From Chloroflexi bacterium CG23_combo_of_CG06-09_8_20_14_all_45_10 (GTDB taxonomy: Bacteria; Chloroflexota; Dehalococcoidia; GIF9; AB-539-J10), in assembly GCA_002772325.1 (NCBI GenBank), contig PCSL01000097.1:1-12614 (forward strand): DNA of 12,614 nucleotides, read 5' to 3'. The notes beneath the pieces were generated by a model. That model was not told the DNA's origin. It saw nothing but the letters and a program-made list of their open reading frames with translations, and did no database searches. Shown here in pieces: positions 7,390-12,578 of the stretch. The translations under genes were made by a program, and so were the position numbers. How positions within the stretch are numbered: the stretch's first letter is position 1; each line of letters opens with the position of its first letter.

Positions 7390-7524
7390 CTAATCTTGCC
7401 TGGCAGAGCAGGAAACGACACCTCCGCACTTCGGGCAGAGCTTGACATCCTCGGCGTCAAACAGGTAAATACCCTCCCCGCAATTTGGGCATTGCTTGAT
7501 TTCGCCATCCCCATTACTGATCAC
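7390..7524 (-). CDS. Small zinc-ribbon protein (start uncertain, possible 1-base frameshift)
   Basis: The frame encodes about 40 residues with two knuckles, CPNC and CPKC, 17 residues apart, followed by one more Cys near the end. This is a rubredoxin-like or zinc-ribbon unit that would bind one Zn or Fe. The only in-frame start is GTG at 7524, which lies inside a perfect Shine-Dalgarno sequence (AAGGAGGTGATC, 7519-7530) and so is a poor start. The ATG ideally placed for that site (7512-7514) is in another frame. One additional G in the G run at 7509-7512 would join that ATG to the zinc-ribbon frame as MGDGEIKQCPNC. The gene overlaps the end of the rrf2 gene and precedes sepCysS by 62 bp. Its role is unknown; a metal or sulfur sensor or carrier is conceivable. 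Confidence 0.65.
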   Translation of the reverse strand: MISNGDGEIKQCPNCGEGIYLFDAEDVKLCPKCGGVVSCSARQD

Positions 7525-8002
7525 CTCCTTCGTTGCTAAGGGAAGCAGCTTCCCTTAAATGTAGTGACTCACTGCCTCGCCTTGCTGCTTCCTTTTGTTT
7601 TTGCCACTTGACCAGATCCTGCAACGTCGTAGTCTCTAAAACCCCATTGATTGCTTTCTTCATCTCACCCCAGACATCGCGGGTAACACACAGCTGAGAA
7701 CGATGGCATATCTTGGGATGATTGACACAGTCCACCGGAGCAATGGACCCCTCGAGGAGCTGTATCACCTCGCTGAGTTTAATGTCTCTGGGGTGCTTGA
7801 GTAGTGAGACACCACCCCGAGCTCCCCGAGTGCTCCTTACCAGCCCTCCGGCCATAAGGGGCGTAATTAGATGCTCTAGATACGACTGTGAAATCTCCTG
7901 CCTCCGGGCGATGTCTTTTAGTGGCACTGGCCCTTCACCTGAGTGAAGGGCTAAATCCAAAAGCATCCTGGTTCCGTATCGACCCTTGGTAGAAAGCTTC
8001 AC
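7514..8002 (-). CDS. Rrf2/IscR-family transcriptional regulator
   Basis: From GTG 8002 the product is 162 residues and starts VKLSTKGRYGTRMLLDLAL, the canonical Rrf2 opening. A winged helix-turn-helix (about 25-65, with ISQSYLEHLITPLMAGGLVRSTRGARGG) is followed by three Cys, C92, C99 and C105. These match the spacing of the Fe-S ligands of IscR closely, so it probably senses Fe-S or sulfur status through a bound cluster. The longer ORF reaching 8074 would read through the promoter and operator, so it is rejected. AAAGG lies upstream of the GTG. It is the first gene of the sulfur operon and likely controls itself and everything downstream. The C-terminal tail of about 35 residues is charged and probably disordered. 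Confidence 0.92.
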   Translation of the reverse strand: MKLSTKGRYGTRMLLDLALHSGEGPVPLKDIARRQEISQSYLEHLITPLMAGGLVRSTRGARGGVSLLKHPRDIKLSEVIQLLEGSIAPVDCVNHPKICHRSQLCVTRDVWGEMKKAINGVLETTTLQDLVKWQKQKEAARRGSESLHLREAASLSNEGGDQ

Positions 8003-8019
8003 TGATGTCGCCTTTCTTT

Positions 8020-8038
8020 GTTGACTAAAATAATCAAC
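8020..8038 (-). promoter_or_regulatory. IscR type-1-like operator
   Basis: An imperfect palindrome GTTGATTA-TTT-TAGTCAAC is present. Read on the plus strand, the core TTGACTAAAATAATCAA (8021-8037) fits 16 of 17 positions of the core YYGACTRWWWYAGTCRR known for IscR type 1 sites. It begins 7 bp after the -10 hexamer, covering the transcription start and first transcribed bases. That position suits repression by the [2Fe-2S]-like form of the regulator encoded just downstream. The match is by eye to the E. coli motif; the specificity of this protein is inferred. Confidence 0.75.
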
Positions 8039-8045
8039 ATAGTCT

Positions 8046-8074
8046 ACAATATCATGGGAATAAAAAGTTGTCAA
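8046..8074 (-). promoter_or_regulatory. Sigma70-type promoter of the Rrf2/SepCysS/Suf operon
   Basis: TTGACA (8069-8074, perfect -35) is separated by exactly 17 bp from TATTGT (8046-8051, 4 of 6 for -10). The start of transcription is expected near 8039-8040, with a leader of about 37 bases to the GTG at 8002. It is the best promoter match I found in the window and faces all genes of region 1. Confidence 0.72.
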
Positions 8075-8169
8075 GTCCCAAGAAAAAACTGGCCGGCTTA
8101 GAGAGTGTTAAATTTGCTAAAGAGGCTGAAATAGCTAAGGGAACAATGTGGAAATACAAGAGATAGTTA

Positions 8170-9072
8170 TCACTCCATACAGTCCCTTCCTGAGGGCTGC
8201 CTTGGTTGATAAGGGTTAACATGGACCATGACATCCTGCACATGCTTAATCTTGTTCTGGAGGTTGTTTTTTACTTTGGAGGCGACCTGATGACCTTGCT
8301 CCACGGTGAGGTTGCTGTCCACAGCTACTTCTACATCAATGGTGAAGGTAGAACCACGGCGATGTACTTTGATACTATCGATTGCTTTAACTCCTCCAAC
8401 CTTTAGAACCGCGGCTCTGATTCTATCTAAAACTGCTGGCTCTGGTCTTTCATCCATCAGGATTCCGATGTTTGAGCGGAGAAGGGGGAAGGACATCTTA
8501 ACAATAAAGGCTGAGACCACAAGTCCAGCTATGGGGTCTAAATATTGAAAACCCAGCCTTGCTCCAAGTATGCCAGCCAAAGAAGCCACTGAGGAATAAG
8601 CATCTGAGCGGTGATGCCAAGCATTGGTGATAACGGCTGGGCTATTGTTCCGCTTTCCTACTTTGAGCGTATAATGAAACATCCCCTCCTTTATAACTAT
8701 GGAAATGGCAGCTGCTGCTAGAGCAATCGTGGCTGGAGTTTCCAAGTGCCTCTGGGCAATAAGATGGACAGCGGAAACGCCGACAAAGACGCCGGTAGCG
8801 AGGATTATGAGGGCAACTAGGAAGGCGGCAATACTTTCTGCATTGGCATGACCGTAAGGATGGCTCTCGTCTGGCGGTCTTTCTCCAATTCGTAGGCCTA
8901 CATAAACAGTTCCGGTGGCAAGGCAATCGGACATGGAGTGAATAGCGTCGGCTATCATGGCGTAGCTGAAACCGAATATACCGGCAAAAAGCTTAAAGAT
9001 TGCTAGGGCTATATTGGTGACAAGCCCTATTAAGGTGCAGGTTTTAGAATCAAGCAGATTGATTTTCGGCAT
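8170..9072 (-). CDS. Cation diffusion facilitator (CDF) family metal exporter
   Basis: This 300-residue CDF protein has an N-terminal membrane domain with about six helices (first near 12-33) and a cytoplasmic C-terminal domain from about 205 (KVGGVKAIDSIKVHRRGSTFTIDVEVAVDS). Transport-site residues are D42/H45/D49 in ADAIHSMSD (TM2) and H153/H154/D157 in HHRSD (TM5). An HxxxD pair in each helix is the common Zn-type arrangement, though Fe, Co or Mn cannot be excluded. It exports divalent metal from the cytoplasm by proton antiport. The ATG at 9072 has AGAGAGGAT upstream. It ends 95 bp before the promoter of the sulfur operon and faces the same way. Excess-iron or zinc control beside two Fe-S assembly clusters is a plausible reason for its position. 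Confidence 0.92.
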   Translation of the reverse strand: MPKINLLDSKTCTLIGLVTNIALAIFKLFAGIFGFSYAMIADAIHSMSDCLATGTVYVGLRIGERPPDESHPYGHANAESIAAFLVALIILATGVFVGVSAVHLIAQRHLETPATIALAAAAISIVIKEGMFHYTLKVGKRNNSPAVITNAWHHRSDAYSSVASLAGILGARLGFQYLDPIAGLVVSAFIVKMSFPLLRSNIGILMDERPEPAVLDRIRAAVLKVGGVKAIDSIKVHRRGSTFTIDVEVAVDSNLTVEQGHQVASKVKNNLQNKIKHVQDVMVHVNPYQPRQPSGRDCME

Positions 9073-9140
9073 GAACTTTTATCCTCTCTCTAACCTTAAC
9101 AAACCCATCCTAGGTTACCTTAGCAAATAATTCTCTGTGG

Positions 9141-9390
9141 AGCGGGTGGGGCTTACGGAGTTTGCTTTGCGGTTTTCGTCTTAGAGTTCTTTTTTCAGTA
9201 TCTTCTCTTTGAGGGTCTTCCACTGGTCTTTAGTGAGAATGCAGGTGTTGCCTTTCTCTCCTATTTCCACGTGTGTATCTGTTATCTTGACTACTGGGCA
9301 GCGGGAGCCTTTGCTGCATAGGCTTACGATTTTCATGTTTTTAGCCTCCTTTCGTTTGAAAATTTAGAACCCTCGTTGGCCCCACCCGCT
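9141..9390. repeat. 12-bp perfect inverted repeats flanking the 51-aa gene
   Basis: AGCGGGTGGGGC at 9141-9152 and its exact complement GCCCCACCCGCT at 9379-9390 enclose 226 bp that contain only the small gene at 9181-9336. The GC-rich arms stand out from the surrounding sequence. They could be the ends of a small mobile cassette or two halves of a regulatory site. No target duplication was recognised next to them. Confidence 0.55.
9181..9336 (-). CDS. Small cysteine-containing protein of unknown function (51 aa)
   Basis: An ATG at 9336 preceded by a strong AAAGGAGG site 8 bases upstream opens a 51-residue frame ending in TAA. The product starts MKIVSLCSKGSRCPVVKITD and ends with a Lys-rich helix-like stretch. 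Cys occur at 7, 13 and 32, with a Pro after the second; this could bind a metal or small cluster, but no family is recognised. The strong ribosome site and regular codon use argue that it is expressed. It stands alone between the CDF gene (108 bp downstream) and the second Suf cluster, inside a pair of 12-bp inverted repeats. Confidence 0.7.
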   Translation of the reverse strand: MKIVSLCSKGSRCPVVKITDTHVEIGEKGNTCILTKDQWKTLKEKILKKEL

Positions 9391-9445
9391 TAAGAAAAAC
9401 CCTACGGCAATATTTCGAAAAGATAGTCCTTTCTTACCCTGATCA

Positions 9446-9501
9446 CTGCAACATTGCAGCTGACCTTGATGAGATTGCTTCACCTTCGGCTCGCAATGAC
9501 G
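9446..9501. repeat. Dispersed palindromic repeat fragment behind the second Suf genes
   Basis: The stretch at 9471-9500 (GAGATTGCTTC, then ACCTTCGG, then CTCGCAATGAC) has the look of a GAGATTGCTTC...GCAATGAC dispersed palindromic repeat that I recall from many anaerobic bacterial genomes. ATTGC and GCAAT form its arms. Just beside it is a 6-bp hairpin CTGCAA-CA-TTGCAG (9446-9459). It lies 10 bp past the end of the second sufB-like gene and may protect the 3' end or help end transcription. There is no T run. Confidence 0.5.
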
Positions 9502-9511
9502 TGGTAAGGTG

Positions 9512-10459
9512 TCATCTTAATATGCCTTTTACGATGACGTCAACCGCCTCTTCCTCATTTAATCCTCTGGCCATCAATGTTTGCATCTGCTTCTTATCTA
9601 TACTACCTATAGCGGCTTCATGAGTAACCTTTGCTTGTTTATCACTCACATATACAACCGGTATCGCCCTTGCTATTACTCCCTCTCCATTCACGATTTC
9701 AATACAGTCAACATGACCTCTGGCAAAAGGGGCATTGCCATACGTTTCACCCATAACCACTGCTTTGGCGTTATCGTTTAATACCAGACGACTTTTTGCC
9801 AAACCTCTGGCTTCCCTTCCATCAAGGTGGATTTTCTCTACGATTTTTATATCGTCTTCCTTTTTACCAAAGACCTTTACTAAAAGCTCATTTATGCTTT
9901 TCTCCTCGCCAAAAATCTCAAAGTCGTAGTCCAACATGCCCACGCAGCCTTCGATCAAGGTGAAGGTGCTTTGCCAAATACCTTTCTTGCCCACCCTGAT
10001 TTTTGCCTTTGGGATAACCTTAACCCCGCCGGACTCCCCATGATAATGAGTTTCTTGGTAGCAAAACTTGGCGTTATTCCCAATTTTTATATCAGCGTCC
10101 ATTTTATGTATTACATTGATGGCATTGGGGAAAATACAATGGGCAATCACGGTTACCTCGCTGTCGGCTTGTGCCTCTACTTTCAATGTAATTTCCTGCA
10201 GCCCCTCCTTAGGCAAAACGCCAAAGCATAAGTGGACGGGGTATTTAATTTTCGCCCCTTCCTCCACTAAAAAGTAGATATTAACACCAGTTTCTGTCTC
10301 TTCTGTCTCTACTTTTATCCCTTTGACCTCGTTAGCACTGAGGACTCTATTTTTATGGATAACAAGATTGCCTACTTCCTTGCTTCTTAAGGCATCAAGA
10401 CTCCCACCTGCCTTACCGTAGGCTTCGAGTAGCGCCTCGTATTCGTTGACAACAATCAT
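9512..10459 (-). CDS. Compact SufB/SufD-family Fe-S scaffold (archaeal-type, second copy)
   Basis: This 315-residue SufBD-family protein is much shorter than the copy at 2341-3693, as in methanogens. It has the beta-rich core from about residue 60 (VNIYFLVEEGAKIKYPVHLCF) and the C-terminal signature VTHEAAIGSIDKKQMQTLMARGLNEEEAVDVIVKGIL. The segment aligned with the CGAHT Cys of E. coli SufB reads EGVIARAIPVVYV, so that Cys is absent here too. It resembles SmsB of the minimal SMS (SUF-like minimal) system and should work with the SufC encoded immediately upstream. The ATG at 10459 lies 3 bases after the sufC stop, with a G-rich site GAGGGGG upstream, so translation is coupled. The low-GC, Lys-rich composition compared with the first copy suggests a separate origin. 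Confidence 0.88.
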   Translation of the reverse strand: MIVVNEYEALLEAYGKAGGSLDALRSKEVGNLVIHKNRVLSANEVKGIKVETEETETGVNIYFLVEEGAKIKYPVHLCFGVLPKEGLQEITLKVEAQADSEVTVIAHCIFPNAINVIHKMDADIKIGNNAKFCYQETHYHGESGGVKVIPKAKIRVGKKGIWQSTFTLIEGCVGMLDYDFEIFGEEKSINELLVKVFGKKEDDIKIVEKIHLDGREARGLAKSRLVLNDNAKAVVMGETYGNAPFARGHVDCIEIVNGEGVIARAIPVVYVSDKQAKVTHEAAIGSIDKKQMQTLMARGLNEEEAVDVIVKGILR

Positions 10460-10462
10460 TTC

Positions 10463-11179
10463 TTAAGCCCCCTCATGAGCTGGCTCACCGATATGGTCAC
10501 ATGTCCGGCAATTATCCTTAAACCACTGACACATCTCCTCTGGTGCTCCGGTATTAATTATCTTTCCGGCACACATCACAGACACCCTGTTTGCTATTTC
10601 TATACCTGTTTCACTATGTGTGATTAAAAGCACCGCAGAGCCTTGTTTACTCATTTCAACTATCCCATTCATGATATGGGGCAGTGAGATTACATCTATG
10701 CCAGAATCAGGCTCGTCTAAAATAGCCAATTTCGGTTTCATAGCCAGGACGGAGGCAAGCTCCACCCTTTTTCTTTCTCCTCCGCTTAGGCTCACATCAA
10801 CGGCTCGATTTAGATATTCTGCTGGGGAAAGCCCGACCATCCAGAGATAACTTTCGCTCTCGTTTGAGTCCAAATTCCTGCTTAACTTCAAATATTCCTT
10901 TATGCTCAGCCCTTCAAACCTTGCCGGCTCTTGCCAGGCCAGAGTTATCCCCATCCTTGCCCTCTCTGAAATTGTGCACTTGGTGATATCTCGACCTTCA
11001 AATATTATGCTTCCCTCATCTGGGTAACCTATCCCCATTAGTAAGTTAGCCAGCGTTGTCTTTCCGGTCCCGTTTACCCCCAATAAGCCATGTATCCTGC
11101 CTTTCTTCACTTCTAGATTTAAACCGTTAATTACAGGCTTGCCATTTAGCCTTAGTTTAAGCCCTTTTACTTCTAACAC
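10463..11179 (-). CDS. SufC-type Fe-S assembly ATPase (second copy)
   Basis: This 238-residue ABC ATPase has Walker A GVNGTGKTT (34-42), the Q-loop Gln at 83 (AWQEPARF), the signature LSGGERKRVEL (131-141), Walker B LAILDEPDSGID (151-162) and an H-loop His at 188. The SGGERKR and EPDSGID pattern marks it as SufC-like. GTG at 11179 was chosen because AAGGAG lies 9 bases upstream and the protein then starts at the usual point (VLEVKGLKLRLNG); the longest frame starts with TTG at 11203. The C-terminal tail has a small Cys group, C217, C224 and C227 (CRTCDH), which is unusual for SufC and could bind a metal or cluster. It pairs with the compact SufB-like protein that follows. Confidence 0.9.
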   Translation of the reverse strand: MLEVKGLKLRLNGKPVINGLNLEVKKGRIHGLLGVNGTGKTTLANLLMGIGYPDEGSIIFEGRDITKCTISERARMGITLAWQEPARFEGLSIKEYLKLSRNLDSNESESYLWMVGLSPAEYLNRAVDVSLSGGERKRVELASVLAMKPKLAILDEPDSGIDVISLPHIMNGIVEMSKQGSAVLLITHSETGIEIANRVSVMCAGKIINTGAPEEMCQWFKDNCRTCDHIGEPAHEGA

Positions 11180-11215
11180 TTGCTCATTCTCCTTTGGTTT
11201 CAATCGCCGATGGCA

Positions 11216-11449
11216 CTATCTTTTGCAAGCAGCACAGCTTACGGCAGAGCATGTACTGCAAGGTGAGCTTCCACCGATCGAGGCAGATACATCTTCCGTC
11301 TCTTTAGAAGGGGAAGCGAAGGAAGAGAGCATTCGCTTGGCATTGGTATGACAATGGGGGCAAGAAGCAATTTTGTCTGACTGGGATAAGGGGCGAAGTA
11401 ATTCAAACTTAAGATTACAATGTGGACAAAAATATTCATAGATAGGCAT
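11216..11449 (-). CDS. FmdB-family zinc-ribbon protein
   Basis: This 77-residue protein starts MPIYEYFCPHCNLKFELL, the hallmark of FmdB/CxxC_CxxC_SSSS proteins. C8-C11 and C30-C33 form one zinc ribbon. The Ser-rich linker leads to a Cys-rich tail with C64, C67, C72 and C75 (CSTCSAVSCAAC). FmdB proteins were named from a formylmethanofuran dehydrogenase operon and are thought to act as small regulators or metal proteins; a direct function is not established. The ATG at 11449 follows AAAAGGAGC. It lies 36 bp before the second sufC and probably shares its transcript. Confidence 0.88.
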   Translation of the reverse strand: MPIYEYFCPHCNLKFELLRPLSQSDKIASCPHCHTNAKRMLSSFASPSKETEDVSASIGGSSPCSTCSAVSCAACKR

Positions 11450-11471
11450 TTTTAGCTCCTTTTCCTCCCAA

Positions 11472-11610
11472 GGCTGTTTAATTTTACCTCAAATTCAAAA
11501 CTAGATTTGCCTCATCCAATTTTAATACTCTTCACCTCCAAGATTCTCGTAGTGCGACCCTTTAGGGTCGTGCACGAGGCTAAAGCCTCGCACTACATTT
11601 TTAAATAGCC
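11472..11610. repeat. Segment A bounded by GGCTGTTTAA-type inverted ends
   Basis: The left end GGCTGTTTAATTTT (11472-11485) and the right end ATTTTTAAATAGCC (11597-11610) are imperfect inverted copies (GGCTRTTTAA core). The same ends recur in segment B at 12327-12592. The 139-bp segment carries an AT-rich part and the paired-hairpin element. The right end supplies the stop codon of the 79-aa gene. It is too small to encode a transposase, so it would be a non-autonomous, MITE-like unit if mobile. Confidence 0.5.
11549..11596. repeat. Paired-hairpin (three-way junction) repeat, copy 1
   Basis: An outer stem GTAGTG/CACTAC (11549-11554 with 11591-11596) encloses two perfect hairpins. Hairpin one is CGACCC with loop TTTA and GGGTCG (11555-11570). 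Hairpin two is CGAGGC with loop TAAA and GCCTCG (11575-11590). TGCA joins them. The same plan with different stem sequences is found at 12529-12578. It may end transcription, mark a nucleic-acid-protein site or be a REP-like mobile unit. Confidence 0.75.
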
Positions 11611-11832
11611 TCCTCTCTCGAAGGCCTTTAGGAATACTTCGGGGATTTTGGGAACCTGAGCATCTGCCCATCTTTTAAGGCAGGTAAGGGAACAGAAATT
11701 GTACTGCTCAACTGCTCCCAAGCCTTTCCAGTGCGAAACAGTAAGCCAGCCGCTGAGCGCCTCGCAAGGTCGCTTCTCAGGGGAGAATTCCACTCTCTCA
11801 CCACAAGAATGACAAACAAAATCCTTTAACAT
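11593..11832 (-). CDS. Small Cys-rich (zinc-finger-like) protein, unknown function
   Basis: This 79-residue protein has CHSC at residues 7-10, Cys23 and a FCSLTCLKRWAD motif with C47 and C51. The CxxC and CxxxC pairs with a helix after the second pair look like a treble-clef zinc finger or a TRASH/YHS-like metal-binding module. No named family is recognised. The ATG at 11832 has AGGAGG 5 bases upstream. The last codons and the TAG stop are built from the right end of the repeat at 11588-11610, so the C-terminus (YLKM) may have been set by repeat insertion. It lies between the NifU-like and FmdB genes, all metal or Fe-S related. Confidence 0.75.
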   Translation of the reverse strand: MLKDFVCHSCGERVEFSPEKRPCEALSGWLTVSHWKGLGAVEQYNFCSLTCLKRWADAQVPKIPEVFLKAFERGGYLKM

Positions 11833-11865
11833 TCAAGCCTCCTGCCTCTCAAAAAACATCAAAAA

Positions 11866-12084
11866 TCAAAGATAAAAAATTAAAATTACAATTCAAAATG
11901 CAAGAATACTATGAAATTCTAAGCTCTAAATCCTAAACAAATTCTAATTTCTAAATTCCAAATTCAAACCGTTTTGGTCATTTGAATTTTGGTTATTTGA
12001 TATTGTTTGGGGTTTGGGATTTTGTGCTTAGGATTTATCATTTTTGCCCTGTCATTTTGCATTTTTACTTTTGCCTTTTCATTT
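11866..12084. repeat. AT-rich imperfect palindrome, copy 1
   Basis: This 252-bp intergenic space has no gene. The left half is A-rich (TCTAAATCCTAAACAAATTC, then CTAAATTCCAAATTCAAA). The right half is its approximate complement (ATTTGAATTTTGG ... TTTGGGGTTTGGGATTTTG ... GCTTAGGATTT). The centre is near 11973 (ACCGTTTTGGT). A related copy lies at 12375-12515. Such long degenerate palindromes occur as multicopy elements in many uncultured bacterial genomes. It reaches the stop codon of the NifU-like gene. Confidence 0.75.
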
Positions 12085-12303
12085 TTAGATGGCAATCACT
12101 TCCTTAACTTCAGGCACCTGCTCTTTGAGCACACGCTCAATTCCCTGTCGCAAGGTTATGGTCGCCATTGGACAGCCTCCACAGGCACCGCTGAGCTTCA
12201 CCTTGACCACACCGTTGCTGACATCTACCAGCTGGACATCACCGCCATCTGCTAGCAAAGCAGGTCTTATTTGCTCTAGTGCTGCTTCTATCTTCTCTCG
12301 CAT
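12085..12303 (-). CDS. NifU C-terminal-domain Fe-S scaffold/carrier
   Basis: The 72-residue product from ATG 12303 starts MREKIEAALEQIRPALLADG and carries the NifU_N-terminal-less (Nfu-type) motif GACGGCPMATITLRQGIE with C41 and C44 (CGGC), followed by an amphipathic helix and a VPEVKEVIAI end. Two monomers would hold one [4Fe-4S] cluster for transfer to target proteins. ATG 12303 was chosen over the longer frame to 12372 because GGAAGGAGG lies about 7 bases upstream and the family starts here. It heads the small-protein group before FmdB and the second SufCB, and probably receives or delivers clusters for that system. It is bracketed by two AT-rich palindromes. Confidence 0.92.
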   Translation of the reverse strand: MREKIEAALEQIRPALLADGGDVQLVDVSNGVVKVKLSGACGGCPMATITLRQGIERVLKEQVPEVKEVIAI

Positions 12304-12374
12304 AATTAACCTCCTTCCTTTATTAAGGCTGTTTAATTTTGATTCCCTGTTCATTTTCAGCCATCTCAGCAACC

Positions 12375-12515
12375 TTAAATTCTAAATCCTAATTTCTAAA
12401 CTCTAAACAAATTCTAAATTCCAAATTCAGATACTAAAACTCATTTTGTTTTGGATTTTTATCATTTGTGCTTTGGTATTGTTTAGTATTTCGTATTTAG
12501 TGCTTAGGATTTTCA
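12375..12515. repeat. AT-rich imperfect palindrome, copy 2
   Basis: Left-half blocks AAATTCTAAATCCTAA, CTCTAAACAAATTCTAA and ATTCCAAATTCA match copy 1 (11866-12084) nearly base for base over several short runs. The right half (TTGTTTAGTATTTCG ... TTTAGTGCTTAGGATTTTC) is their rough complement. The centre is near 12444. With copy 1 it flanks the NifU-like gene. Confidence 0.72.
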
Positions 12516-12528
12516 CTTTCATCTTTTG

Positions 12529-12578
12529 GTAGTTGCCTGATTTATCAGGCACAGTCGCCCAATAAATTGGGCAACTAC
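12529..12578. repeat. Paired-hairpin (three-way junction) repeat, copy 2
   Basis: GTAGTTGCC and GGCAACTAC are perfect 9-bp ends. Inside, hairpin one is TGCCTGA with loop TTTA and TCAGGCA (12534-12551), and hairpin two is GCCCAA with loop TAAA and TTGGGC (12557-12572). The loops equal those of copy 1 at 11549-11596, but all stems differ. Both copies are followed by ACATTTTTAAA and then an AGCC end. Confidence 0.75.

Noticed and set aside
8003..8074. Upstream extension of the Rrf2 regulator to a start at 8074
   Set aside because: The extra residues would be encoded by the promoter and operator, and the family starts at MKLSTKGRYG, matching GTG 8002.
8080..8110. GCCGGC followed by a T6 run between the CDF gene and the sulfur-operon promoter, considered as a terminator
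   Set aside because: GCCGGC is a self-complementary 6-mer with no loop and I found no longer stem around it.
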